From: AP-15 sp963787425
GTDB taxonomy: Bacteria > Pseudomonadota > Alphaproteobacteria > ATCC43930 > CGMCC-115725
Reading direction: 5' to 3'
Length of the DNA: 64,000 bases
Assembly (NCBI GenBank): GCA_963787425.1
Contig: CAWBCV010000005.1
Span: forward strand, 1-64,000
Shown here: positions 15,919 to 23,953 of the stretch, piece by piece
Layout: every line of letters starts with the position of its first letter
How positions within the stretch are numbered: the first letter of the stretch is position 1
The notes under the pieces: generated by a model
Told to the model about the DNA's origin: nothing
Seen by the model: only the letters and a program-made list of their open reading frames with translations
Database searches by the model: none
Made by a program: the position numbers and the translations under genes

Positions 15919-16611
15919 CTACGGTGCGGGCAGATGAGGCCAGTCAGGGCGCGGGAGTTCGGGGCGGTCCGGCCATTGTTCGAGAGCGTGAAATAAATCA
16001 GAATTGAGTTGTTTTAGAATCGGCTCATCTCCCGTGATGTAATGTTGGTGATACTGTACCGCACAGTCATTGACAGCGTCGCATACGAAATCTTGCGAAA
16101 ATTCTCGTGTAATTCGTCTTGCCGGCTGGTTCCACGAGCCGCCGGACAAGGGTTCAACGTAGAGCGCGGACATGCGCTGCCTGTACCGCTCGTCGGGAAT
16201 GCGCTTTCTCTTCTCGTGGCCGATTTTTTCCAGCTGCGCGTCCGCCTCCCTCCATTCCTTGCTTCCGGGCGGAAATTGCATTCTGGCCTGCATCAGTCTC
16301 CCCACCCCTGAATCCATGGCGGGCCTCATGGTGAGGCTTAACATCCCCGCTTTTTGCTTGATCAGATGGTCGTCATAGCGGGCTTTTATTTCCTTTAGCG
16401 TGAGGCTTTTTCCATCGAGGACTTCCGACCGGAGGCTAAGCAAGATTTTCCATCGCCCGAGTTCTTCCCGCGCAAATGCAGCCAGGGCGACGGCGTTGGC
16501 ATAGGAGCCGTTTCGGTGGAGCAGGGTTCCGTCCCGTAACAGTCGCCCGCATTGTTCGAGGGCGTAAACAGCACCTTCCAGCAGATATTGCGGCGGGGCC
16601 AATTCAGGCAT
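15919..16611 (-). CDS. AbiV-family abortive infection protein
   Basis: 230 aa. The N-terminal half has EGAVYALEQCGRLLRDGTLL, YANAVALAAFAREELGRWKI and LLSLRSEVLDG, the HEPN-like helical pattern of AbiV proteins, which block phage protein synthesis in lactococci. The C-terminal half is variable. It is transcribed away from the resolvase unit and just downstream of higBA on the same strand. A phage-defence role is inferred from the family. Confidence 0.75.
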   Translation of the reverse strand: MPELAPPQYLLEGAVYALEQCGRLLRDGTLLHRNGSYANAVALAAFAREELGRWKILLSLRSEVLDGKSLTLKEIKARYDDHLIKQKAGMLSLTMRPAMDSGVGRLMQARMQFPPGSKEWREADAQLEKIGHEKRKRIPDERYRQRMSALYVEPLSGGSWNQPARRITREFSQDFVCDAVNDCAVQYHQHYITGDEPILKQLNSDLFHALEQWPDRPELPRPDWPHLPAP

Positions 16612-16624
16612 TTGGAAACCGGGT

Positions 16625-16936
16625 TTAGCGGCTGGGTCCGCTCATCGCTCCGGGCGCGGGCCGCACCGGCAAAGCCTCGACCTCTTTGCCGACTGCCGCC
16701 TCCGCAACCCGAAGATCGTACGAGGATTGCAGATTGAGCCAGAACTGGGCGCTGTTGCGGAACCAGTGACCAAGGCGCAAGGCGGTGTCGCCGGTGATCG
16801 CCCGCTTGCCCGCAATGATCTGGCTGATGCGATTCGGCGGAACGCCAAGCTGGCGGGAAAGCTCGGTCGGGGTGATGCCGATTTCCTCCAGCTCGTCAGC
16901 AAGGATTTCGCCGGGGTGGATGGCAGGTCTGGTCAT
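16625..16936 (-). CDS. higA: HigA-type antitoxin
   Basis: 103 aa from the ATG at 16934-16936, preceded by AGGAGGC. It starts MTRPAIHPGEILADELEEIG and contains the helix-turn-helix TPTELSRQLGVPPNRISQ and GKRAITGDTALRLG. It neutralises HigB and represses the operon. It is encoded 14 bp after higB, in the usual toxin-first order. Confidence 0.92.
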   Translation of the reverse strand: MTRPAIHPGEILADELEEIGITPTELSRQLGVPPNRISQIIAGKRAITGDTALRLGHWFRNSAQFWLNLQSSYDLRVAEAAVGKEVEALPVRPAPGAMSGPSR

Positions 16937-16950
16937 GGCTAAAGCCTCCT

Positions 16951-17235
16951 TCAATGGTAATCCACGATTTCGACGTTTGAGGCTCCGGGCGCGCCCTCGG
17001 GCCATTCGAAGCACAGCCGCCACTGCCTGTTGATCCGGATGCTGAATTGTCCGGCGCGGTCGCCCTTCAGGGCCTCAAGGCGGTTGCTTGGCAAAGAGCG
17101 CAAGTCGATCAGGCTGGTTGCGGCCGCCAGAATTTCCAGCCGCTTGTAGCCCTGAAGCTCGAACCCCTGAAACTCGCGGACAAACTCGCCTGCCGCGAAC
17201 GCTTCCGTTCTTTTGTCCCGGTAACTCAAAATCAT
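16951..17235 (-). CDS. higB: HigB-type RelE-superfamily toxin
   Basis: 94 aa, with ILSYRDKRTEAFAAGEFV, LPSNRLEALKGDRAGQFS, IRINRQWRLCFEW and VEIVDYH, matching HigB toxins closely. These are ribosome-dependent mRNA endonucleases. The module looks intact. Confidence 0.92.
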   Translation of the reverse strand: MILSYRDKRTEAFAAGEFVREFQGFELQGYKRLEILAAATSLIDLRSLPSNRLEALKGDRAGQFSIRINRQWRLCFEWPEGAPGASNVEIVDYH

Positions 17236-17245
17236 TCACGGTTAT

Positions 17246-17273
17246 GATATAACGAATATACGCTGTACGTCAA
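17246..17273 (-). promoter_or_regulatory. Probable higBA promoter
   Basis: On the minus strand TTGACG is followed after 16 bp by TATATC, about 10 bp before the higB ATG. The sequence between includes CGTTATATCAT beside GTATATTCG, a short imperfect dyad suited to HigA binding. The leader would be very short. Confidence 0.5.
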
Positions 17274-17367
17274 GAGTAAATCAGGGTAGGAAAGGGTAAC
17301 CTTTTTGCCGAAACGTATTTGCTGGGTGCGGGAAGGTCGCCTTAGGCGGTCGACCTCCCGGCTTGGC

Positions 17368-17733
17368 TCACCACCACGATGTGTAATAGACGGTCAGGTT
17401 GTCCGCGAGCGCCTTGCGGGCTTTTTCAATAAACGCCAGATCGTCTTCCAGTTCCGACCCGTCGGAGTCACCGAAGAAAAAGCCTTCCGTGTGAGGCAGC
17501 CGGCTTTCCCGGATATCGGCTTCAAGGCGGTCGAGATCGTCCGCTGTCAGTGCGAGGTTGACGCAGTTGAACAACTCCGCGCTGCCGTGTTTATCGCGGT
17601 AGAGAACTTCCATCCAGCCATGCAGGTCGGGATGCTTGCGCCAGTAATGCAGCCTTTCGCTCTGCGATATTTCGAAATCGGCCGGGGCTGGCGGCTTCTC
17701 GTTCGTCGTAAATGCATACATATCAAGTCCCAT
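17368..17733 (-). CDS. Conserved accessory protein, MGLDMYAF type
   Basis: 121 aa, starting MGLDMYAFTTNEK, then LHYWRKHPDLHGWMEVLYR, LTADDLDRLEADI, EGFFFGDSD and ending NLTVYYTSWW. I recall similar short proteins on alphaproteobacterial plasmids and integrated elements, sometimes misannotated as phosphoglycerate kinase. No enzyme motif is visible. A GC hairpin (GAGGCC / GGCCTC, about 17754-17777) lies just upstream of the start. Confidence 0.75.
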   Translation of the reverse strand: MGLDMYAFTTNEKPPAPADFEISQSERLHYWRKHPDLHGWMEVLYRDKHGSAELFNCVNLALTADDLDRLEADIRESRLPHTEGFFFGDSDGSELEDDLAFIEKARKALADNLTVYYTSWW

Positions 17734-18077
17734 AGGTATTTCCCCTTTCTTGTTGGAGGCCGCTCACTGCGGGGCCTCGATGCGTCCCGGCCGGCACAGC
17801 GCACAGGCGCGGCTGCAAGAAGGCGAAGCCGGCCTTTTTTGGGGGAAACCTTCACGGGGAACCAAAAAAAGTCTTGCGGCCGCGCCGCGTTGTGCCAGGG
17901 ATGCAGCGTTTCGAGGCCCTGTGGCGGGTCTGCGGGGAAGGAAGAGGCCGGTGGGGCTGTGGCCCAATGACCGGGCGGAAGATCAGAATTTCAGCGCGAG
18001 TTGCCGGGCATCGCGGCGAGGTTTGATGGACTGAAGCGGCGCAGCATCATCGTGAGGCGATAACCTGCCGGCCTCTA
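17734..18077. other. Intergenic stretch with a hairpin
   Basis: No gene is recognised. A hairpin with GAGGCC / GGCCTC arms lies at about 17754-17777. A similar GC hairpin (AGGCCCC / GGGGCCT) precedes the small gene at 59969, so these may be 5' untranslated elements of related accessory genes. Confidence 0.4.
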
Positions 18078-18326
18078 TTGCTCACCGCCCTGGCGCGGCG
18101 AACCCACCATGCCGGCCAGGTGAGGCTGACGGTCAGCAGCGCGCACGGCGAGCAACATCTGGCGCGCCGGGCCTATCTGCGTATCGCCGGCTTCATGGCT
18201 CGACTGCGCCAAAGTGCGGAGCAGTTGGACGCGCTCGGGCGGTGGTATCGCATCCTCAGTGAAGCGCTGCGACATTACCTGCATGGCCGGCAGCTCGAGC
18301 CGCCCATTCGACTCAACCCCGCCTGA
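18078..18326 (+). CDS. Short ORF, possibly a C-terminal fragment
   Basis: 82 aa beginning LLTALARRTHHAGQVRLTVS, then ARRAYLRIAGFMARLRQSAE and a stop after PPIRLNPA. The composition looks coding and the opposite strand offers nothing better. The start is uncertain (TTG); the frame may be the tail of a larger lost gene such as a transposase. I do not recognise a family. Confidence 0.35.
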   Translation: MLTALARRTHHAGQVRLTVSSAHGEQHLARRAYLRIAGFMARLRQSAEQLDALGRWYRILSEALRHYLHGRQLEPPIRLNPA

Positions 18327-18355
18327 AACACAATCCCCGGTTGTCCATCCCACCG

Positions 18356-19228
18356 TCACACCGCGGTCAGCCCCACCCAACCGCCGGATTTAGGGTTATA
18401 GATCTGCTGGAGCGTGCCGCCCATAAGCGCAGCGCGCTCGCTGTCGGATAGACGGTCGGTCACGCGAAAGGCCTCGACACCCTGCTTGTAGGTCAGCAGT
18501 CTGACCGCCCGGGTCCAGTCGGTGCCCCACATGCAGCGATGGAAGCCGAAGGCGTCGAAGACGCGCCGGAGCGGATCCCAGATGTCGTGGTAGGGGAAGG
18601 GCTCGCGCGACAGCGTGCAGGCGCCGCTAATTTTCACTGCGACATTGTCGTGGGCCGCCAAGGCCAGCAGTTTCGGCAGATCCGCGAACGGCTCGGGAGG
18701 CGGTGGCGGCTCGTGCGGTTGGGATATACCGAGATGGTCGATCACCATCCGTGTGATGGGGTTGCGCGCCGCGAGCTCGCCCGCCTGGTCAAGGCGCCCG
18801 GTGCAGGCGACGTTGACCGTCAGGGAATGCTGCGCGGCGGTCGCGAGGACGCGATTGATGGCGGGGTCGGCCGGATCCGTTGAGGCGTTGTCGCGCAAGA
18901 AAATCCGGATGCCGACCGTGCCTTCGGTGGAGGCCCAGTCGGCGATCGTGTCGACCACGGCGGAGTCGGTCGGATCGACCGGCTTGACCAGCCGGAACCG
19001 GGTGGGATGCGCCGCAAAGACCTGCAGCGCGTAGCTGGCGTCGTAGCGGTACATGCTGAATGGCGAGACCAGGATCGCGCCGTCGACGCCGGCTTCGTCC
19101 ATGGCGGCCACCATCTGGTCGCCGGTGACCTCCTCCGGCCCGGTGAGGGTGCCAACCCAGGGACGGCCCGGATGGTTGCGTTCGTAGGCGTGCACTTGCG
19201 AATCAAGTATCGGCCTGATGTCCTCCAC
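18356..19228 (-). CDS. Amidohydrolase family 2 (metal-dependent hydrolase)
   Basis: 290 aa. TIM-barrel amidohydrolase signs: an N-terminal strand ILDSQVHAYERNHPG, where the usual D-x-H-x-H metal pair is reduced to D-S-Q-V-H, then MDEAGVDGAILVSP, MVIDHLGISQPHE, VAVKISGACTLSR and near the end MWGTDWTRAV with the catalytic-type Asp. Relatives include 2-pyrone-4,6-dicarboxylate lactonase-like enzymes, but the substrate is unknown. It stands alone among small mobile-element genes. Confidence 0.8.
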   Translation of the reverse strand: MEDIRPILDSQVHAYERNHPGRPWVGTLTGPEEVTGDQMVAAMDEAGVDGAILVSPFSMYRYDASYALQVFAAHPTRFRLVKPVDPTDSAVVDTIADWASTEGTVGIRIFLRDNASTDPADPAINRVLATAAQHSLTVNVACTGRLDQAGELAARNPITRMVIDHLGISQPHEPPPPPEPFADLPKLLALAAHDNVAVKISGACTLSREPFPYHDIWDPLRRVFDAFGFHRCMWGTDWTRAVRLLTYKQGVEAFRVTDRLSDSERAALMGGTLQQIYNPKSGGWVGLTAV

Positions 19229-19496
19229 GGAACCGGTGGCGTTGAGGAGCGGCGTATTCCGCTTCCTCTTGGCTTTAGCCGGGTCTGCATTGCCGGATCG
19301 GGACGCTAAGGTGCGCGGCTCCGGGGTTCAAGAGCGCGGCATCGGCGCCCCCACGCCGGCGTCGAAATTCAATGCTCCTTGTCGAAAATCGGCCCAAAAT
19401 CGGGCTCGAAGGTCGAAAAGCACGTCGCGCAGCCGCATTTCTTGGCGGCTCACCGGGCGGGTAGTGCCGGACGGAAGAGGGATTGTCACCAACTGC
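19229..19496. other. Intergenic, no gene seen
   Basis: Between the amidohydrolase start and the TumE-type promoter. Translated frames show no family motif, and no repeat of note was seen. Confidence 0.4.
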
Positions 19497-19527
19497 TTGA
19501 CGACTTATTTATATCATGTCATGATAT
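19497..19527 (+). promoter_or_regulatory. Promoter with palindromic operator for the TumE-type module
   Basis: TTGACG (19497-19502) is followed after 17 bp by CATGAT (19520-19525). A perfect palindrome, ATATCATG-T-CATGATAT, spans 19511-19527 and covers the -10 region. The ATG is at 19533, so a transcript from this promoter would have almost no leader. Confidence 0.6.
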
Positions 19528-19532
19528 GAATA

Positions 19533-19946
19533 ATGGATGACGATCAGGAGCATACCCTCGAATTTCTCCTGGCTTTTGACGGTCACATCAACTGGTACGC
19601 CGAAGGCTATTTCACAAAATTCGAGATCAAGCGGGTTGAGCCTACACCGGCGCGCCCGCATGGCCTGCGTTATTCGTTCACGTTGCACGATCCGGACGGC
19701 ATGCGCCTGCTGGGGTTCGACAACGCGCATCCGGTTTCTGCGGTCGGGTCACGCTTTGCAAAGCCGCCCGCGGAGGTCGATCACTGGCACCGGACTGAAA
19801 ACGATGAGGGCAGGCCCTATTCGTTCACCGACGCCGCCACGCTCATATTCGATTTCTTTGCAGAGGTTGAGCGGGTGCTGATTGGACGGAGCGTCCCGGT
19901 CGATGTGGTGAAAACAGAACTGAAGCCCAAAAGGAGCAAGCCATGA
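19533..19946 (+). CDS. TumE-type toxin (DUF6516)
   Basis: 137 aa. It carries FLLAFDGHINWYAEGYFTKFE, then PHGLRYSFTLHDPDG, and VDHWHRTENDEGRPYSF, matching the DUF6516/TumE toxins usually paired with a winged-helix antitoxin. The following gene overlaps it by four bases. The toxic activity of the family is poorly known. Confidence 0.75.
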   Translation: MDDDQEHTLEFLLAFDGHINWYAEGYFTKFEIKRVEPTPARPHGLRYSFTLHDPDGMRLLGFDNAHPVSAVGSRFAKPPAEVDHWHRTENDEGRPYSFTDAATLIFDFFAEVERVLIGRSVPVDVVKTELKPKRSKP

Positions 19947-20320
19947 CAAAGCATAGGATTATCAGTCACACCGACTTGCGCGACGAAATGATGGCCGTCG
20001 CGCGCGGGGAAAAGCCTGCGCCCGACGATGCGGGCACGCAGACTTTCGAGTCCGTGGAAGCGCTGACGCGCTTGCTAACGCGGGAGAATCGCGAGCTGCT
20101 GGCGATCATCCGCGACCGCAAGCCCCAGTCTATTGCCGAGCTGGCGGAGATCACGGGGCGAGCGCAGCCAAATCTGACGCGCACACTGGCGAAGCTGGAA
20201 GCCGTGGGTTTTATTCGCATGGAAACGGTCGAGCGCCGCAGGGTGCCTACTACGACCGTGCATAGGCTAAGAGTTGAAATCGACCCGTTCTCTCAGAACG
20301 ACCGCTTTGAGCTCGCCTGA
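19943..20320 (+). CDS. Winged-helix antitoxin partner (HVO_A0114/COG4190 type)
   Basis: 125 aa. The C-terminal winged helix reads SIAELAEITGRAQPNLTRTL then AKLEAVGFIRME and a wing VERRRVPTTTVHRLRVEI. The N-terminal part (TFESVEALTRLLTRENREL) is the usual lead-in. It probably represses the promoter at 19497-19527 and neutralises the TumE-type protein. Confidence 0.8.
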   Translation: MTKHRIISHTDLRDEMMAVARGEKPAPDDAGTQTFESVEALTRLLTRENRELLAIIRDRKPQSIAELAEITGRAQPNLTRTLAKLEAVGFIRMETVERRRVPTTTVHRLRVEIDPFSQNDRFELA

Positions 20321-20345
20321 CGATGCTGCACGTAAGGCACAAAAG

Positions 20346-20570
20346 ATGACCGGGCCGGGTGACAAGGCCAAAGGCCAATGGCGCAAGAGGGTTGGTGGGT
20401 TAACGCCCGGCAATTCTGCCCCGGTTGCGTTCGAAAATCTGGCCGATCATCGCGCGTTCGTGCTTGAGGATGCCCAATGGACGGGCTTCATGAAAATGCT
20501 TGATACGCCGCCGGAGGATAATCCGCGCCAGCGAAGGCTGCTGGAAACAAAAGCTCCCTGGGAATTGTGA
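20346..20570 (+). pseudogene. TacA/DUF1778 antitoxin C-terminal remnant
   Basis: 74 aa. The second half (HRAFVLEDAQWTGFMKMLD then PPEDNPRQRRLL) matches the C-terminal toxin-binding part of DUF1778 antitoxins. The ribbon-helix-helix N-terminus is missing and no acetyltransferase toxin follows. Confidence 0.5.
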
Positions 20571-20584
20571 GCGGGGGCAGGGGA

Positions 20585-21644
20585 ATGAGCGAGGGGGTTT
20601 TCCAGGGCAGCCTGTTTTCCAGTGATTTCCTGTGGGAATTGATCGGCCGTCTGCCGGATTGGTCGGCGCTGGACGACGTCACTCTCGAAACCCTTCGCCT
20701 CGACCTGCGCCGCGTATTTGACCGGTTTCCGACCGCGCAGACCCCAAACGAAAGCCAGACCGAGGATGACCTGATCTGGCCCATCCTGGCGAGGCTCGGG
20801 TGGACCGAAAGCCTGCGCCAGCAGAATTCTGGCTCCGCGCGGCCGGGAGGACGTACCGGACGGGCTGCTGTTCAAAGACGCTGCGTCGAAAACGCAGGCC
20901 AACACCTTCCCGGAGGAGTGGCGGCGCTACGGGTTCGGCCTGGCCGTCGTTGAATCCAAAAGGTGGCACAGGCCGCTTGATCGCCGGTCGGGTCGCCGCG
21001 GGGAGGAGACCGCCCCGTCAACGCAGATGCTTCGTTATCTGCGGCGGGTAGAGGATCTCACCACGGGCAAACTCCGCTGGGGCATGCTCACCAATGGTGG
21101 CCAGTGGCGGCTCTATTACCAGGGCGCGCGATCGGTCTCAGAGCAGTTTTTCGACATTGATCTGGCCGCCGTCCTCGCCGTCCCCGGCCACGAGGGCGGC
21201 CTGTTCGCCCTTAGTGTGGAAGAACGCCGGCACTGGCTGAAGGTCTTCGCCCTCGTCTTCAGGCGCGATGCATTCCTGCCGACGCCGAGCGATAGCCCCA
21301 CCTTCCATCAGCGCGCCCTCGAGGAAGGACGTTTCTACGAAGAGCGCGTCGCCACCAATCTGTCGAACCTCGTTTTCGGCCAGGTCTTTCCGGAGCTGGC
21401 GCGCGCCATTGCCGCGGCCGCCCCGGCCGCGCCCCTGCAGGAGGTGTGCGAGGCGGCGCTGATCCTGCTCTATCGTCTGTTGTTCATCCTGTATGCCGAG
21501 GACAGGGATCTCCTGCCGGTCCACGACAGCCGCTATGACGATTACGGCCTGCGCGAGCGGGTCCGGGGGGATGTTGGCCGCCGGAAGGATCGCAACGATA
21601 AGGCTCTATCTGCAGATATTACCTGGCGAAACAGGAAGTCCTGA
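20585..21644 (+). pseudogene. Truncated type IIG-like restriction-methylase N-terminus
   Basis: It begins MSEGVFQGSLFSSDFLWELI, then NESQTEDDLIWPILARLGW. After an extra T near 20827 the frame shifts to REDVPDGLLFKDAAS and LAVVESKRWHRPLDR, a PD-(D/E)xK nuclease pattern (PD then ESK). It continues through LRWGMLTNGGQWRLYYQGAR to LLFILYAEDRDLLPVHDSRY, the N-terminal third of Eco57I-type restriction-modification proteins. It breaks off near 21600, so the methylase part is gone. It was a phage-defence gene and is now dead. Confidence 0.7.
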
Positions 21645-21972
21645 CGGCAGCGTACCTGGTTACCAAATCCAGCTTCCCGTGGCGACCTTAGGGCCTTTTT
21701 TTAGCGTGGGAATCGACCAGACAAAACACGTATCATTCCGGTTTGGAGATGAGATCGTTACTGTAAATATGACACATTTCGAAAACAATACCCACAGAGT
21801 GCGCCTTAGGCCGTTGCGCGATATTGAGCGTCCTGCGATCGTTATCTTTGAACGGGCTGGGGTGGACGAATATCACTGCTCGGTTGCTGATGGTAGAGAC
21901 TATGCACGGTTGCTTGCCGAAAAGTGCTCGGAGCAAACAAGAGCTGGCGCCCGGAGGTGGGGTGTAGAGTAG
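21593..21972 (+). pseudogene. C-terminal fragment of an unrelated protein
   Basis: Directly at the point where the restriction gene ends, a new frame begins: RLYLQILPGETGSPDGSVPG, then HVSFRFGDEIVTVNMTHFEN and RLLAEKCSEQTRAGARRW. The base composition drops slightly here. No start codon precedes it with a suitable site. It looks like the tail of another gene joined by deletion. The family was not recognised. Confidence 0.45.
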
Positions 21973-21999
21973 CGGGGGACATGTCCGCGCTAGACGTCG

Positions 22000-22914
22000 C
22001 TAGACGCGGCTGCGCGTGTTTGGTCGTTCGTGAGAGGTCAACGGCGGAATTCGGGGTGCCCAGGACTTGGTCAGCGCTTCATCGTCATCTTCGTCCTGGT
22101 CCTCCGGGAATTCGATGTCGTGGAGTACTGTGAGTGTTTTTCCGTAGCGGCCGAGCCCAATCACGTCCTCGCGTAATTCGATGCTCCGCGACCCGCCAAA
22201 CCAGGTCTGGAGATCCGACGCGTCTTCGACCCGATCCGCACGCCGCACTTTCGCGGGGTCTCGGTTGAAGGCGAAGGTAGGGGTGGTCCGCGGTACGGCC
22301 TGTCGTTTGCGGATCCAGTCGATGCCGTCGTAATCCCTGAGTGCATTCGACATAAAACAGTAATCGATGCTACCGCCGATGCTGACGACGATCGCGACAG
22401 GATCGCGCTCGCACTGCGTGTAGCGGATTGCCGTCGCTGTGAGCGATGTCCTGCAAATCCCGGCAAGATGCTCGATTGCGGCAACGCCGTTGCCTGCCCG
22501 GCGCAGAGCCGCCGAAAACATCTGGCGCGGCATGAGAAGGGCAGCCGCGAAATGATCGGCCTCGAGCTCGTAACGGTCGCCGGATCCGAACCCGGCGTGG
22601 GATTCGTGAATACTGCTGTCGCCGAGCACGGCGTCGATGTGACCGGGAAGGAAAAAGTGGCCGAGCTCGTGCGCAATGCTGAATCGCTCGAAGCCGGGAT
22701 TATGGAGGTCCGTGGCATACGCAATTCCGTACGAATTGCCGACCCGCATCACCATCCCGGATACGCCGGACACGCGAGCCGGCTTGGCGATAACCTCGAT
22801 GTCACAGTCCTGAGCGATATCGATGGGCTCGACAGGAAATGCTGAAATCCCGCGCTCGCGGATAACCTGCTCGGCCTGAAGGCTCGCGAGCGAAAAAGGA
22901 TTGCCGCGCTTCAT
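22000..22914 (-). CDS. ImmA/IrrE family metallopeptidase
   Basis: 304 aa. The zinc site is HELGHFFLPGH, with the downstream YELEADHFAAALLMP providing the third ligand; this is the ImmA/IrrE layout. Such peptidases cleave a partner XRE repressor to trigger element excision or stress responses. It overlaps the XRE gene upstream by four bases. The C-terminal 60 residues are acidic and not conserved. Confidence 0.9.
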   Translation of the reverse strand: MKRGNPFSLASLQAEQVIRERGISAFPVEPIDIAQDCDIEVIAKPARVSGVSGMVMRVGNSYGIAYATDLHNPGFERFSIAHELGHFFLPGHIDAVLGDSSIHESHAGFGSGDRYELEADHFAAALLMPRQMFSAALRRAGNGVAAIEHLAGICRTSLTATAIRYTQCERDPVAIVVSIGGSIDYCFMSNALRDYDGIDWIRKRQAVPRTTPTFAFNRDPAKVRRADRVEDASDLQTWFGGSRSIELREDVIGLGRYGKTLTVLHDIEFPEDQDEDDDEALTKSWAPRIPPLTSHERPNTRSRV

Positions 22915-23273
22915 TTGTCGCCCTTGCGTGCGCGGCTCTCGGCTTTTTTGGCGAGCAGCTCGATCAAGCTCTCCGCTACATGCCGGTCGTCAGATGTGAG
23001 ACGGTCATAATGCCGATGGAGCCTGTCGGCGCCGGCCAGGCCGTCAAGTTCCTTGACCCTGCCGAGAAGATAATCGGTCGTGACGTCAAGCGCGTCAGCA
23101 AGCCGACGTAGGTTGTCAAACGAGGGCTTTCGGGTCGCGGTCTCGAAATGAGAGATAGCGGAGGGCTGGAGTCCGGCCCGTTCTGCCAATTCACCCTGAT
23201 TGAACCCGCGTTTCTCTCGGGCTGTTCGCAACCGTTCAGGGAAAATCTCGGATGGGCGGCTTGACTCTTTCAT
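22911..23273 (-). CDS. XRE-family repressor partnered with ImmA
   Basis: 120 aa. The helix-turn-helix is FNQGELAERAGLQPSAISHF, followed by ATRKPSFDNLRRLADALDV and TTDYLLGRVKEL. The C-terminal region (SDDRHVAESLIELLAKKAE) probably contains the site cleaved by the peptidase. This is a typical switch of integrative elements and some toxin-antitoxin systems. Confidence 0.9.
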   Translation of the reverse strand: MKESSRPSEIFPERLRTAREKRGFNQGELAERAGLQPSAISHFETATRKPSFDNLRRLADALDVTTDYLLGRVKELDGLAGADRLHRHYDRLTSDDRHVAESLIELLAKKAESRARKGDK

Positions 23274-23297
23274 GACGGGACCGTATAGTACTAAATG

Positions 23298-23307
23298 ACG
23301 AATTCGT
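23298..23307. promoter_or_regulatory. Palindrome upstream of the XRE gene
   Basis: ACGAATTCGT is a perfect 10-bp palindrome 25 bp before the repressor start. It is next to GTATAGTACTAAAT, a possible promoter element. It is probably the self-operator of the XRE protein. Confidence 0.45.
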
Positions 23308-23398
23308 AATGGCCATCAGGGCCTTTTTGTTTGGCCTTGACCTTGACGAGTCCGTCATATTGTACGCGACGATTACGACAGGATCAAGGAGAATTCCG

Positions 23399-23593
23399 AT
23401 GTCAAAATCCAGCAGCCCTCTACCGCCCGGCACGCCCACCCCGCGTTCCGGGATCTATGAGCAAGTCGGTCCGCGTGGCGGCCGAACAGGGGACCAGGCC
23501 GATTCGACGCGCGGACACCCTCTGCCGCCCACGGAAAAGCCAGGGTATCGCTGGGCTCTGGTTCAACCGGCCCACCACAAAGGCAAACAATAG
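23399..23593 (+). CDS. Small proline/glycine-rich protein, 64 aa
   Basis: The start at ATG 23399 is set by AAGGAG 7 nt upstream. The sequence carries PRSGIYEQVGPRGGRTGD and PLPPTEKPGYRWAL, a pattern seen in YjzC-like small proteins. Function unknown. It lies one gene before a GhoS-like protein. Confidence 0.6.
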   Translation: MSKSSSPLPPGTPTPRSGIYEQVGPRGGRTGDQADSTRGHPLPPTEKPGYRWALVQPAHHKGKQ

Positions 23594-23629
23594 GCAACGC
23601 TGATGAGGCGTTTATGACGGAGATTACGA

Positions 23630-23911
23630 ATGACACAATTCACGGTACGCGTTGAGCTTCACCGCGCAGATCAGGACGATTACGATGTCCTGCACTCCGC
23701 GATGGAGAAGCAGGGCTTTTCGCGGCGAATAAAATCTGACGGCGGGACGACATATCATTTGCCAACGGCGGAGTACAATCGCACGTCTAATAAGACCAGG
23801 CAGGAAATACTCGACTCTGCGGGCGCAGCAGCCGCCACAACCGGAAAGAAACACGGCATTATTGTGACGGAGTCAGCTGGCCGGGTATGGCGGGGATTGA
23901 AAGAGGTCTAA
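23630..23911 (+). CDS. GhoS-like (DUF2622) protein
   Basis: 93 aa starting MTQFTVRVELHRADQDDYDV, then LHSAMEKQGFSRRI, TYHLPTAEYNRTS and a tail GKKHGIIVTESAGRVWRGL. This is the DUF2622/GhoS pattern; E. coli GhoS is an antitoxin that cleaves ghoT mRNA. No GhoT-like membrane toxin is visible next to it, so the antitoxin role is uncertain here. Confidence 0.7.
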   Translation: MTQFTVRVELHRADQDDYDVLHSAMEKQGFSRRIKSDGGTTYHLPTAEYNRTSNKTRQEILDSAGAAAATTGKKHGIIVTESAGRVWRGLKEV

Positions 23912-23953
23912 CCGCCAGACCCCTGAAGCGGGCCGAAGAGAGAACCTGTTGCA

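Noticed and set aside
17305..17970. 221-aa plus frame across the MGLDMYAF-type gene
   Set aside because: Shadow of the minus-strand gene, which has a recognised sequence and start.
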